Source: Haloarcula marismortui ATCC 43049 (GTDB lineage Archaea > Halobacteriota > Halobacteria > Halobacteriales > Haloarculaceae). From it: 64,000 nt of DNA. The notes below the pieces were generated by a model. It made no database searches and had not been told where the DNA came from. It saw nothing but the letters and a program-made list of their open reading frames with translations. This document shows, piece by piece, positions 54,074 through 62,825 of this stretch; within the stretch, counting starts at the first letter, position 1, and each line of letters opens with the position of its first letter. Location of the stretch: NCBI RefSeq assembly GCF_000011085.1, contig NC_006396.1:2356001-2420000 (forward strand). Reading direction: 5' to 3'. Made by a program: the position numbers and the translations under genes.

Positions 54074-54988
54074 ATGACAAAGGTAAGCGTAGTCGGCGCA
54101 GCCGGAACGGTCGGCGCAGCCGCAGGGTACAACATCGCGCTCCGTGACATCGCTGACGAGGTCGTCTTCGTGGACATCCCGGACAAGGAAGACGACACGG
54201 TCGGGCAGGCCGCTGACACGAACCACGGCATCGCCTACGATTCGAACACGCGCGTCCGCCAGGGCGGCTACGAGGATACTGCCGGCTCAGACGTGGTAGT
54301 CATCACGGCCGGGATTCCTCGCCAGCCCGGCCAGACACGTATCGACCTCGCGGGCGACAACGCGCCCATCATGGAGGACATCCAGTCCTCACTGGACGAA
54401 CACAACGACGACTACATCTCGCTGACCACCTCGAACCCCGTCGACCTGCTCAACCGCCACCTCTACGAGGCCGGCGACCGCTCGCGCGAGCAGGTCATCG
54501 GCTTCGGCGGCCGACTGGACTCCGCGCGGTTCCGTTACGTCCTGAGCGAGGAGTTCGACGCCCCGGTTCAGAACGTCGAAGGAACGATCCTCGGGGAACA
54601 CGGCGACGCACAGGTTCCCGTGTTCTCGAAGGTCCGCGTTGACGGCACCGACCCCGAATTCAGCGGGGACGAGAAAGAGCAGCTGCTCGGCGACCTGCAG
54701 GAATCGGCGATGGACGTCATCGAGCGCAAGGGCGCGACCGAGTGGGGGCCAGCCCGCGGTGTCGCACATATGGTCGAAGCCATCCTCCACGACACCGGTG
54801 AAGTACTGCCGGCTTCGGTCAAGCTAGAGGGTGAGTTCGGGCACGAGGACACTGCCTTCGGTGTCCCGGTCCGTCTCGGGAGCAACGGCGTCGAAGAGAT
54901 CGTCGAGTGGGATCTTGACGACTACGAGCAGGACCTGATGGCCGACGCTGCCGAGAAGCTCTCGGACCAGTACGACAAAATCTCGTAA
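54074..54988 (+). CDS. mdh: Malate dehydrogenase
   Basis: 304 residues of the lactate dehydrogenase-like tetrameric type. NAD motif [11 protein letters not shown] at 8-18, DIPD after the second strand, [11 protein letters not shown] with the substrate arginines, catalytic His in [11 protein letters not shown]. The sequence matches, from memory, the structurally characterised Haloarcula marismortui enzyme, which is used to place the window in this genus. It interconverts malate and oxaloacetate. Monocistronic. Confidence 0.97.
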   Translation: MTKVSVVGAAGTVGAAAGYNIALRDIADEVVFVDIPDKEDDTVGQAADTNHGIAYDSNTRVRQGGYEDTAGSDVVVITAGIPRQPGQTRIDLAGDNAPIMEDIQSSLDEHNDDYISLTTSNPVDLLNRHLYEAGDRSREQVIGFGGRLDSARFRYVLSEEFDAPVQNVEGTILGEHGDAQVPVFSKVRVDGTDPEFSGDEKEQLLGDLQESAMDVIERKGATEWGPARGVAHMVEAILHDTGEVLPASVKLEGEFGHEDTAFGVPVRLGSNGVEEIVEWDLDDYEQDLMADAAEKLSDQYDKIS

Positions 54989-55111
54989 CCAGATATTACT
55001 CGCGGTCGGCAGGGTCCGGGACGGCACCCGTCCCGAATATTATTTTGCCTCGCCAGCGGTGTGAAGACGCGGCTGTCACTGCGAGGAGCGCTCTCTGACA
55101 AACAGTGGCCG

Positions 55112-55237
55112 TTACGCGGGCTCGTCCTGCTCGTCAAGCAAGTCGCTATCGCGTCCGTCGTCATCGATATCAGCACCGAGGAGTGATGCCCACTCTTCGA
55201 GGTGTGAGTCCGATGTCGAGAGTTCTCGGTGGTTCAT
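55112..55237 (-). CDS. Tiny acidic protein (41 residues) of unknown function
   Basis: Starts MNHRELSTSDSHLEEWAS and ends DEQDEPA; ten Asp and six Glu in 41 residues, strongly halophilic. A very strong TATA box (ATTATATAATATG, 55261-55273) is centred 30 nt upstream of the ATG, giving a leaderless transcript. It lies between mdh and oapC. No known domain. The promoter and composition together make it likely real. Confidence 0.6.
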   Translation of the reverse strand: MNHRELSTSDSHLEEWASLLGADIDDDGRDSDLLDEQDEPA

Positions 55238-55260
55238 GGCGTTATCCGAAGCATCCACGG

Positions 55261-55273
55261 CATATTATATAAT
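55261..55273 (-). promoter_or_regulatory. Strong TATA box of the 41-residue gene
   Basis: Minus-strand ATTATATAATATG; the most AT-rich promoter-like site nearby, about 30 nt before the ATG at 55237. Confidence 0.6.
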
Positions 55274-55370
55274 GGTTGTGCCCGCATTGATACATAATGC
55301 TGTATGCAGCGGTTCTACGGGGTAATCCGGGATTGGCGAATCACAAAAAGCGCCGAGAAGACCGTGACAA

Positions 55371-56057
55371 TCACTCGGAGCGGATGGTTTCCGGGACCTG
55401 AATGGAGTAGTGCCCGTCTTCCTGCAGTGCGATGATGTACTCCTCGCGGTCGTACAGTTCCATCAGGTTCAGTTCGTACTGGCCGGGTTCCAGTACCTTG
55501 ATCGACTCGAACTGGTCGTTGAGTTCCGCGCGCAGTTCCTCCAGATCGGGACGGTCCTCCCGGTCTGGTTCCGCCGGTGGGTCGGGGTCTGCACCGACAG
55601 GGCGGAACTGGTGTTCAGATTCAGACGCAGACGGCGCGTCGGATGGGAGTTCGTCTGGCTCGACAATATCACCGCGGGCACTGGCCTGGGCTGAATCCTC
55701 AGCCGCAGACGCACGGTCGGGTTCGGTCGACGGCGAGCCGGACGTGTGGGATGGGTCACTCGGCTGTGCATCAGCCGACCGGTCGGCGTCGAGATGGGAC
55801 TGCTCGGCGGGACGGTCCCCGTCCGTAGTGGAGCCACTGACGAAGTCGCGCACCGAGGCGGCGGTCTTGCCGACGGTACGGGCGACAGTGCTGTCAGGTC
55901 CCGGTGGTTCCGGTGGCTCCGCATCCGGCGTCTCGGAGATGTCGGCCCCCTCGGGCTGATACTGGAACTTGTTCCCGCCGCAGTTGGGACAGCCCGAGAG
56001 CATCTCCTTCGACCCGTCGTCGAAGCCACGGCCACAGTCCGTACACTGGTGGGGCAT
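55371..56057 (-). CDS. oapC: Origin-associated protein OapC, zinc-ribbon with acidic linker
   Basis: 228 residues. N-terminal zinc-ribbon CTDCGRGFDDGS and CPNCGGNKFQ, a 130-residue linker rich in Ser, Pro, Asp, and a C-terminal domain (LNDQFESIKVLEPGQYELNL, ending VPETIRSE). The ATG overlaps the last base of the oapB stop. The oapA-oapB-oapC set is known beside oriC1 in several haloarchaea; function in replication is uncertain. Confidence 0.88.
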   Translation of the reverse strand: MPHQCTDCGRGFDDGSKEMLSGCPNCGGNKFQYQPEGADISETPDAEPPEPPGPDSTVARTVGKTAASVRDFVSGSTTDGDRPAEQSHLDADRSADAQPSDPSHTSGSPSTEPDRASAAEDSAQASARGDIVEPDELPSDAPSASESEHQFRPVGADPDPPAEPDREDRPDLEELRAELNDQFESIKVLEPGQYELNLMELYDREEYIIALQEDGHYSIQVPETIRSE

Positions 56058-56440
56058 TATTTCCGGGAGACGAGGGCGCTGATGAGCGTTTCGTCCTTGT
56101 GGAGCGTCTCTATCTGGTTCGCCGGCCCGATGACTGTCAGCTTCTGGGTCGACTGTTTGCCCATCAGCCGGTCGAGGATGCTGGCGTCGGCGGCCTCAGA
56201 CTTAGGGTAGGTCTCGATTTCGATGCCGTTGAACTCGTCGGGGCTGATCTCCGTCATCGTCACTTCGATCAGGCGGGACTCCTCGTCGGGTGAGAGTCCC
56301 TCTTCGAGGATGACGATGTTGCCGTCACGAACCCCGTCGAGAATCATTCGGATCTTCTCCATCGAGGCCAGCCCGGCCATACGTTCGCCGCTGATGAGGT
56401 CGATCTGGACGCCGTCGTCTGGGTCTTTGACTTCTGCCAT
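56057..56440 (-). CDS. oapB: Origin-associated protein OapB (DUF2073)
   Basis: 127 residues from ATG 56440 (MAEVKDPDDGVQIDLISGER). The DUF2073 pattern MEKIRMILDGVRDGNIVILE and IEIETYPK with GPANQIETLHKDETLISALV. Starts 4 bp after the oapA stop; ends overlapping the oapC ATG (TAATG). Likely works with the OapA GTPase. Confidence 0.9.
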   Translation of the reverse strand: MAEVKDPDDGVQIDLISGERMAGLASMEKIRMILDGVRDGNIVILEEGLSPDEESRLIEVTMTEISPDEFNGIEIETYPKSEAADASILDRLMGKQSTQKLTVIGPANQIETLHKDETLISALVSRK

Positions 56441-56444
56441 TATA

Positions 56445-57086
56445 TCACCCGAAGTACTCCGCGATTTTGTCGTAGACTTCGTCCATGTTGTCGCCCTCAA
56501 GCGCTGACAGCGGAATCGTCTCGTGCTGGGGGTAGGCGTTTCGGATGCGCTGAACCGAAGACTCCTCCAGGTCGATCTTGTTTGCGAGGATCAACACCGG
56601 AAGGTCCTGACTCTCGATGATCCCGATGAGCATGGTGTTGACCTGCGTGAACGGATCGGTCGCGGAGTCAAGCACGTAAATGACGCCGTCGACATCCTCG
56701 CGGAGCCAGTGCATCGCTTCGGCGACACCCTCAGTCGCTTCGCGGGAGCGACGGACGGCGTCGTCTTTCTCCATGTCGTGTTCGAGGAACTCGGTGTAAT
56801 CGACTTTCGTCGTCACGCCCGGCGTGTCGACGATATCGATTGTCACTTTCTTCCCGTCGCGTTCGATTTCAACGTTCTCCTTTCGGCGCGCACGACGAGT
56901 CTCGTGGGGAACGTGACTCTCCGGGCCGACGGCGTCGCCGGTCCAGTCTCGTGCAATGCGGTTCGCCAACGTCGTCTTGCCGGCGTTCGGCGGGCCGTAG
57001 ATTCCGATACGCTTCGGATCCTCTTCGGAGAACAGTGTCGATGCCGCACGTGAAATGCTATCTTTGAGGTTTGTTAACAATCCCAT
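56445..57086 (-). CDS. oapA: Origin-associated GTPase OapA (Era-like)
   Basis: 213 residues. G1 GPPNAGKTTLAN at 31-42, G3 DTPGVTT, G4 NKIDLEE, and G5-like PLSALEG; family of Era/Der-like small GTPases. A helical N terminus (MGLLTNLKDSISRAASTLFS) precedes the G domain. First gene of the oapABC operon, divergent from the origin region. Known beside oriC1 in Halobacterium, Haloferax and Haloarcula. Two possible TATA-like stretches lie at 57128-57160. Confidence 0.92.
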   Translation of the reverse strand: MGLLTNLKDSISRAASTLFSEEDPKRIGIYGPPNAGKTTLANRIARDWTGDAVGPESHVPHETRRARRKENVEIERDGKKVTIDIVDTPGVTTKVDYTEFLEHDMEKDDAVRRSREATEGVAEAMHWLREDVDGVIYVLDSATDPFTQVNTMLIGIIESQDLPVLILANKIDLEESSVQRIRNAYPQHETIPLSALEGDNMDEVYDKIAEYFG

Positions 57087-57320
57087 CCTATCCTCCCGCC
57101 GCCCGGAGTCGTCCGGTATGGCGGCTCTGCCCGTAAAAGATAGGCGAATTCACTTAAGCCTACGTCAGACATGAGTTTTCTTTTTGACATGAGGGAGCAT
57201 ATCATGGCATAGACCAGCGTGCTGGCGTTGCTACGGGTGTGGAACGGTTGGCGGGGAGCTGTTCGGGTGGAGTCCGGTCATCCGAAACCAGACAATTTAG
57301 ATTTGGGTTCCCCATCCTAG

Positions 57321-57348
57321 CCCCCCACCCCTTCGTTTCAAGTGGAAC
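57321..57348 (-). promoter_or_regulatory. Origin recognition box (ORB), left
   Basis: On the minus strand it reads GTTCCACTTGAAACGAAGG followed by GGTGGGGGG, i.e. the core with the G-string. It pairs with the right ORB in inverted orientation; 26 of 28 bases agree. Confidence 0.88.
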
Positions 57349-57596
57349 GCCATGCACCCCTGGGGAGGGGTGGGAGAATCGTCGGTCGAATCGGGAGTGC
57401 ACCAGTTGTTCAGAGCAGCGCGATTCGTGACTTCACTAGCTAGAGCGGCCTAGACACTAGAAAACTGTACACTAACCCCTACTAGCTATTTGTTTTATCT
57501 AGTACGGCTTTGGTTTATATGATATCGTATTAAGTCTTTCCCCTTTCTAGAAGACACCATCGGCCTCCCCACCCCCTCCCCCCGGGCCTGTTTCCT

Positions 57597-57624
57597 GTTC
57601 CACCGGAAACGAAGGGGTGGGGGG
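57597..57624 (+). promoter_or_regulatory. Origin recognition box (ORB), right
   Basis: GTTCCACCGGAAACGAAGG followed by the G-string GGTGGGGGG on the plus strand. With the left ORB it flanks the AT-rich core. Confidence 0.88.
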
Positions 57625-57870
57625 GTTGGCCTGTTGCAGTCGGTTTCCGCTGCAAGTGCCGGTTTATGATGCACCCTGCGCATATTCATACAGCGTACTC
57701 GCTCTTGGAACTGCGCCACCGCTCCCGTTCCTATCCAATCACTCTCCCGCTGCATCATGTCCATCCGACCTCGGTGAGACTGAAGCTATAGTCCTCTTTA
57801 GGACAACAGTACCCACCCGACAGAAACAATCAATATAACAACATATATGTTTCATGGGTGGTGTACCGAA

Positions 57871-57880
57871 ATATTTAATA
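57871..57880 (+). promoter_or_regulatory. TATA box upstream of orc1
   Basis: ATATTTAATA, about 155 nt before the orc1 ATG. Transcription would start near 57902, giving a leader of about 130 nt that contains a short open frame. Confidence 0.55.
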
Positions 57881-57899
57881 TCGATTCACGGTACGGTTC

Positions 57900-58034
57900 A
57901 TGTGGTTCAACTGGACGCACCGGAGAGCGCTGATGCTCACTAACAACGGTACTGACGCACTCCTCGCTCCCTCTGTTCCGGTGTCTCCAACTCGCTCCAC
58001 ACGAAACGAAGGGGACCCTCTTGATCGACTATGA
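57900..58034 (+). CDS. Possible leader ORF overlapping orc1
   Basis: A 44-codon frame starting ATG at 57900 (MWFNWTHRRALM at the start; ATG at 57933 is an internal alternative) and ending in TGA at 58032-58034, overlapping the orc1 start as ATGA. It is less acidic than typical haloarchaeal proteins, so a regulatory leader peptide or chance frame is more likely than a functional protein. Confidence 0.3.
   Translation: MWFNWTHRRALMLTNNGTDALLAPSVPVSPTRSTRNEGDPLDRL
57994..58015 (+). promoter_or_regulatory. Short ORB-like site before orc1
   Basis: GCTCCACACGAAACGAAGGG then GA. Lies between the putative orc1 promoter and the orc1 start codon, so Orc1 binding there could also repress its own gene. 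Confidence 0.65.
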
Positions 58035-59605
58035 CTGACAAAAGCAACAATCCGGCCCCGGCATCCGATCCGTCGACAACAGAGACGTCGAACGATGCTG
58101 ACGGGTCCGACGGACAACTCGACGCCGAAACGGACCCTGGGACATCGACCGGGCCGTCAGATCTCGATGATGTTATTCTCGATAATCTTGATGCTGGGTC
58201 TGACGACCCCTCCGACGAGGCGTCCCGTGGCCTGTTCGATGACCTTCTCGAAGGGGAACCCATTTTCGAGAACAAGGAGGTCCTTCGCCCCTCGTACACG
58301 CCGCACAAACTTCCCCACCGCGAGGAGCAGATCAACAACATGGCGACGATTCTCGTCACTGCCTTGCGCGGTGATACACCGTCGAACATCCTCATCTATG
58401 GCAAGACGGGGACGGGGAAAACCGCGTCCGCGAAGTTCGTCAGCGAGGAACTCGAAACGACCTCACAAAAATACGAGGTCCCCTGTGAAGTCGAGTATAT
58501 CAACTGCGAGGTGACCGACACCCAGTACCGCGTGCTGGCGCAGCTCGCGAACAAGTTCATCGACAAGAACGCCCAGCTCATCGACGACCGCATCGCCGAA
58601 CTCGAGGAGCTTCAATCACAGGCACGCGAGAACACGGCTGCACTCGAAGAGACGGCGTTTGGCTCCCTCGACGATGTCGAAGCCGAAATCGAATCGTTGG
58701 AAGCTGACAAGTCGGAGTTCGAGGAAGTTCCGATGACGGGGTGGCCGACGGACCGTGTCTACAGCTCCTTTTTCGACGCCGTCGATTATCACGAGCGCGT
58801 GGTCGTCATCATGCTCGACGAAATTGACAAACTCGTCGAGAAAAGCGGCGACGACACCCTGTATAACCTCTCCCGGATGAACTCCGAACTGGAGAACTCT
58901 CGCGTCTCGATTATGGGCATCTCGAACGACCTGAAGTTCACCGATTTCCTCGACCCCCGGGTCAAGTCAAGTCTCGGCGAAGAGGAAATCGTCTTCCCGC
59001 CCTACGACGCGAACCAGCTTCGGGACATTCTTCAGGCACGCTCGGACGTCGCGTTCAAAGGCGACGCGCTCACCGAGGATGTTATCCCGCTGTGTGCGGC
59101 CTTCGCCGCACAGGAACACGGCGACGCGCGCCGCGCGCTTGATCTCCTTCGGACGGCCGGCGAACTTGCTGAACGGGACCAGACGGACAATGTTCTCGAA
59201 GACCACGTTCGTCAGGCTCAGGAGAAGATCGAACTCGACCGTGTTGTGGAGGTCGTCCGGACGCTCCCAACGCAGTCGAAGATTGTCCTCTTCGCTATCA
59301 TCCTCCTCGAAAAGAACGGTGTCCACAACATCAACACCGGCGAGGTATTCAATATTTACAAGAACCTCTGTGAAGAGATCGACGCCGATATTCTGACACA
59401 GCGTCGCGTCACTGACCTCATCTCCGAACTGGATATGCTCGGCATCGTCAACGCTGTCGTCGTCTCGAAGGGCCGCTACGGCCGGACGAAAGAAATCTCG
59501 CTGTCAGTTCCAACCGAAGAGACGGAGGCGGTGCTTCTGTCTGATTCGCGACTCGGCGATATCGACGATGTCCAGCCGTTCGTTCAGGCCCGGTTCGACA
59601 ACTAA
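58031..59605 (+). CDS. orc1: Origin recognition protein Orc1/Cdc6
   Basis: 524 residues. An acidic tail of about 60 residues, then the AAA+ ATPase: Walker A GKTGTGKTAS at about 123, Walker B VVIMLDEIDKLVE at about 260, sensor-like ISNDLKFTDFLDPR. The C-terminal winged helix (TQRRVTDLISELDMLGIVNA) binds ORB sites. A Glu-rich helical insert (EELQSQARENTAALEETAFG) lies between Walker A and B. Directly beside the origin, hence the oriC1 initiator (cdc6-1/orc7-like). Confidence 0.96.
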   Translation: MTDKSNNPAPASDPSTTETSNDADGSDGQLDAETDPGTSTGPSDLDDVILDNLDAGSDDPSDEASRGLFDDLLEGEPIFENKEVLRPSYTPHKLPHREEQINNMATILVTALRGDTPSNILIYGKTGTGKTASAKFVSEELETTSQKYEVPCEVEYINCEVTDTQYRVLAQLANKFIDKNAQLIDDRIAELEELQSQARENTAALEETAFGSLDDVEAEIESLEADKSEFEEVPMTGWPTDRVYSSFFDAVDYHERVVVIMLDEIDKLVEKSGDDTLYNLSRMNSELENSRVSIMGISNDLKFTDFLDPRVKSSLGEEEIVFPPYDANQLRDILQARSDVAFKGDALTEDVIPLCAAFAAQEHGDARRALDLLRTAGELAERDQTDNVLEDHVRQAQEKIELDRVVEVVRTLPTQSKIVLFAIILLEKNGVHNINTGEVFNIYKNLCEEIDADILTQRRVTDLISELDMLGIVNAVVVSKGRYGRTKEISLSVPTEETEAVLLSDSRLGDIDDVQPFVQARFDN

Positions 59606-59674
59606 TCTGCGTGTCTGACGATCTCCATAGTACTCGCTGTTCCAGGTGAAACAGTCCCCTTTGGGTGAGATGAG

Positions 59675-60385
59675 CTACCCGGATGCCGTCGCGTTCACGG
59701 CTGCCGTCTCTGCTTCGTTTGTCACCGCTAGTCCTGTTTCGTTCGCTCCCACATCAGTCGCGCCGGCCTGGTTCCACTGGAGTCGGACCTGCCCCAGCAA
59801 TGGAACTCGCATCTCTGCGGTCCCGACGACCCACCCGGGCTTGACTGGTTCGCTGATGGGGCTGGAACCGACCTGGTCGTACCGGCCGTTGTTGTCACCC
59901 TTGGTGATGAAGCCGGCGTGGTCGGCCGGACAGGAGGTGAGCTCGTCACAGCTGTCCGCACTCCCGATGTAGTCTTGGTTCGCCCGGTCGTACCAGTTCT
60001 CGTCCGCTTCAACCCACAGCATCGCCCGGTGGATGATCGGCGTCTGTCGACTGTTGCCGTCGGGTTCGTATACGATAACGTCGCCCGGACGCTGGAACGC
60101 TCGATAGCTGTCGTCGTTCGCTGCGGTGACGACACCCTCGTGGTCACCCGGGCCGGAGAATCGGTCCTCTTCCATCACGAACACGAGGTCCCCTTCCTTG
60201 ATATGGGGGTCCATGCTTGGGCTTTCGATAGCGACGAGTGGGGGCCACACACCACTAACGGCGAACAGTAACACCCCGACAAGCAGGACTGAGCCGGCGC
60301 TACTGACGATATCGGTCACGTACATCATCCCTCCCGGCCTCTCGGTTTCGTCTCCGTCCGACGACCGATGGTCTGACCCGGCCAT
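59675..60385 (-). CDS. Signal peptidase I, archaeal Sec11 type (copy 1)
   Basis: 236 residues from ATG 60385 (MAGSDHRSSDGDETERPGG). One N-terminal membrane segment, nucleophile serine in VAIESPSMDPHI, then the archaeal His in PIIHRAMLW and acidic box KGDNNGRYDQ. Archaeal enzymes use Ser and His plus Asp, unlike the bacterial Ser-Lys pair. It removes Sec signal peptides. Paralog of the next upstream gene, about 60 percent similar by eye. Confidence 0.9.
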   Translation of the reverse strand: MAGSDHRSSDGDETERPGGMMYVTDIVSSAGSVLLVGVLLFAVSGVWPPLVAIESPSMDPHIKEGDLVFVMEEDRFSGPGDHEGVVTAANDDSYRAFQRPGDVIVYEPDGNSRQTPIIHRAMLWVEADENWYDRANQDYIGSADSCDELTSCPADHAGFITKGDNNGRYDQVGSSPISEPVKPGWVVGTAEMRVPLLGQVRLQWNQAGATDVGANETGLAVTNEAETAAVNATASG

Positions 60386-60456
60386 TCGTACCACGAATAC
60401 TCGGAGGCGGCCAATCAACTTTCTGTTGTTGGACCGAACACTACCGCCCGATTTGG

Positions 60457-61167
60457 TCAGCTCGCCGCCGGCGCTGAAACATCTCCGACCGGCATCGACA
60501 CTGATGTGTGCCATAGCTGGGACGGTTGGACCCGAACGTACCCGAGACGTGGGATCCGGAAGATCCCGGTTCCAATGACCCACTCCGGCCGGACAACGGT
60601 ACTCGCTCCGGTGACCTGATCGTATTTACTGTTGGTCACTTTGTTGTCACCTTTCGTGATAAAGCCAGCATGCGGCGCCGGACAGTTCCGAAGCTCGTCG
60701 CAACTGTCCGCGTTCCCGACGTACTCTCGGTTCGCGCGGTCGTACCAGTTCTCACCGGCATCAACCCACAGCATCGACCGGTGGATGATCGGCGTTCGCT
60801 GCTCGTTACCGTTGGGTTCGAAGACGATGACGTCACCGGGCTGTTGAAAGGTCTGATACCCGGTTTCGGCTCCGGCCGCTGCCGTTACAACGCCGTGACG
60901 GTCCTCCTGCCCCGAGAAGCGTTCTGCGTCCATGACAAAGACCATATCGCCGGTGTCGATGTGTGGCTCCATGCTTCCGCTTTCGATGGCGACGAGCGGC
61001 GGCCACACCCCACTGACGGCAAACAGGAACCCGCCGACAAGCAGGACTGCCCCGACACTCGTCCCGATGTCACGGACGTACAGGCCAAAACGAAACGAAG
61101 GGCTGGCGTCCACAGACTCGTCTGTCCCGCCTGAAGGCGTGCTGTTGGTCGATTCGTCCCGGCCCAT
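60457..61167 (-). CDS. Signal peptidase I, archaeal Sec11 type (copy 2)
   Basis: 236 residues starting MGRDESTNSTPSGGTDESVD. Same order of motifs: VSGVWPPLVAIESGSMEPHI, TPIIHRSMLWV, TKGDNKVTNSKYDQ. A tandem copy of the preceding gene, likely an old duplication. Both copies keep the catalytic residues. It is divergent from polB, with 88 bp between start codons. Confidence 0.9.
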   Translation of the reverse strand: MGRDESTNSTPSGGTDESVDASPSFRFGLYVRDIGTSVGAVLLVGGFLFAVSGVWPPLVAIESGSMEPHIDTGDMVFVMDAERFSGQEDRHGVVTAAAGAETGYQTFQQPGDVIVFEPNGNEQRTPIIHRSMLWVDAGENWYDRANREYVGNADSCDELRNCPAPHAGFITKGDNKVTNSKYDQVTGASTVVRPEWVIGTGIFRIPRLGYVRVQPSQLWHTSVSMPVGDVSAPAAS

Positions 61168-61255
61168 CCTACCTCGGATTGCCGACAGCGGGGTATCAAT
61201 CTTGTGACGGCTGTCGGTCCGCTATCCTTTTGCCCACAGACACGGAGTGTGGAAC

Positions 61256-62824
61256 GTGCCTCTGGAGACGCCGGCACGCATCGTCAGCGAACTCGCGAGC
61301 CGCGGCTACAACGCGGAACGTGAGGCAGTGACTCGGATCGCCGACACGCGGGACCCGTCGACGACGCTGGAACGCGCACTCGAAACCCTCCCTGATGAAG
61401 CGCTGAAGCTGACAACCGACCACGTCGAATCTGTGGTTGAAGCGATAGAAAACGGTGAGGGAACGTCAAATACTGAACCAGACCGCGGAAACGAAACAAC
61501 CGGCGCTCCGACTCAATCACACCCCTCCGTTTCAACTGGAACTGATGCAGCCTCGTCGACCGAACCGGGTGCGTCCGCTCCACCTGAAACGGGGGGGTCA
61601 CGGGATGTGGACACATCCCTCCGAGCTATCGACGTCGCAAACGATATGACCGGCCAGTCCACTGGGACCGGGGAGTACTCGGACTTCGTCGCGGTGTTCC
61701 GGGACCGCTACGAGAAACTGGCGGGCAAACTGCGCGGCAGAGTGAACCACCGGCCGACCGACGCCATCGAGAACATGGGCGGTGGCAGCGACGCGGCGCT
61801 GATCGGCATGGTCTCTGACATCCGCTCGACAGCCAGCGGTCACTGGCTGGTCGAACTGGAAGACACGAACGGGACATTCCCCTGCCTGGTCATGAAAGAC
61901 CGCCCTATCGCCGACCTTGTCCAGCAGTTGCTCATGGACGAGGTTATCGCCGTTGAGGGGACGCTGGCCGACGATGCTGGCATCCTGTTCGTGGACTCGC
62001 TGTATTTCCCGGATGTGCCCCGAACGCACAACCCCTCGACCGCCGACCGCCACGTTCAGGCGGCGCTCATCTCCGATGTCCACGTCGGCAGTCAGGAGTT
62101 CATGGAGGACGCCTGGCACCGCTTCACGGACTGGCTCCACACGCCGGAGGCCGAGCACGTCGAATACCTGCTCATCGCCGGCGACATGGTCGAAGGCGTC
62201 GGCATCTATCCCGAGCAGGACAAGGAACTGGACATCATCGACATCTACGACCAGTACCGCGCGTTCTCGGAGTACCTCAAGGAAGTCCCGGCGGACATGG
62301 AAATCCGGATGATTCCGGGCAACCACGACGCCGTTCGGCTGGCCGAGCCCCAGCCCGGCTTCGACGAGGAACTCCGGGACATCATGAGTGCCCACGACGC
62401 GCAGGTCCACTCTAACCCCTCGCTGGTCACTGTCGAGGGCGTCACAGTGCTGATGTACCACGGCGTCTCGCTCGACGAGGTCATCGCCGAACTCCCGGAC
62501 GAGGAAGCCAGCTACGAGGAACCACACAGGGCGATGTACCAGCTCCTGAAGAAGCGCCACGTCGCGCCGCAGTACGGCGGCCACACCCGACTCGCCCCCG
62601 AGGACCGCGATTATCTGGTGATGGAGGAGGTGCCCGACGTGTTCCACACCGGCCACGTCCACAAGCTCGGCTGGGGCGAGTACCACAATGTCGTTGCGCT
62701 GAACTCCGGCTGCTGGCAGGCCCAGACTGAATTCCAGAAAAGTGTCAACATCGACCCGGACGCCGGCTTCGCGCCGATTCTCGACCTGGATACGCTTGAG
62801 ATGACGGTCCGGAAGTTCTCCTAA
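61256..62824 (+). CDS. polB: DNA polymerase D small subunit DP1
   Basis: 522 residues with GTG 61256 (VPLETPARIVSELASRGYN); a GTG three codons earlier is an alternative. A helical N terminus, a disordered Thr/Ser linker at about 70-130, an OB fold (LIGMVSDIRSTASGHWLVEL) and an Mre11-like phosphoesterase domain with SDVHVGSQEF at about 274, IPGNHDAVR at about 353, YHGVSLDEV and HTGHVHKLGW at about 464, which is the 3'-5' proofreading exonuclease. Forms PolD with DP2. Confidence 0.96.
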   Translation: MPLETPARIVSELASRGYNAEREAVTRIADTRDPSTTLERALETLPDEALKLTTDHVESVVEAIENGEGTSNTEPDRGNETTGAPTQSHPSVSTGTDAASSTEPGASAPPETGGSRDVDTSLRAIDVANDMTGQSTGTGEYSDFVAVFRDRYEKLAGKLRGRVNHRPTDAIENMGGGSDAALIGMVSDIRSTASGHWLVELEDTNGTFPCLVMKDRPIADLVQQLLMDEVIAVEGTLADDAGILFVDSLYFPDVPRTHNPSTADRHVQAALISDVHVGSQEFMEDAWHRFTDWLHTPEAEHVEYLLIAGDMVEGVGIYPEQDKELDIIDIYDQYRAFSEYLKEVPADMEIRMIPGNHDAVRLAEPQPGFDEELRDIMSAHDAQVHSNPSLVTVEGVTVLMYHGVSLDEVIAELPDEEASYEEPHRAMYQLLKKRHVAPQYGGHTRLAPEDRDYLVMEEVPDVFHTGHVHKLGWGEYHNVVALNSGCWQAQTEFQKSVNIDPDAGFAPILDLDTLEMTVRKFS

Positions 62825-62825
62825 C

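Larger units (their letters stand above)
57087..58030. other. oriC1: Putative replication origin oriC1
   Basis: About 944 bp between oapA and orc1. Two full ORB sites face away from each other: 57321-57348 (minus orientation) and 57597-57624 (plus), with an AT-rich core of about 250 bp between them (57349-57596), the likely unwinding region. A shorter ORB at 57994-58015 lies just before orc1. The C-rich run at 57563-57590 and a second AT-rich tract at 57815-57885 are also notable. Origin next to orc1 and oap genes is the known haloarchaeal oriC1 arrangement. Confidence 0.88.
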
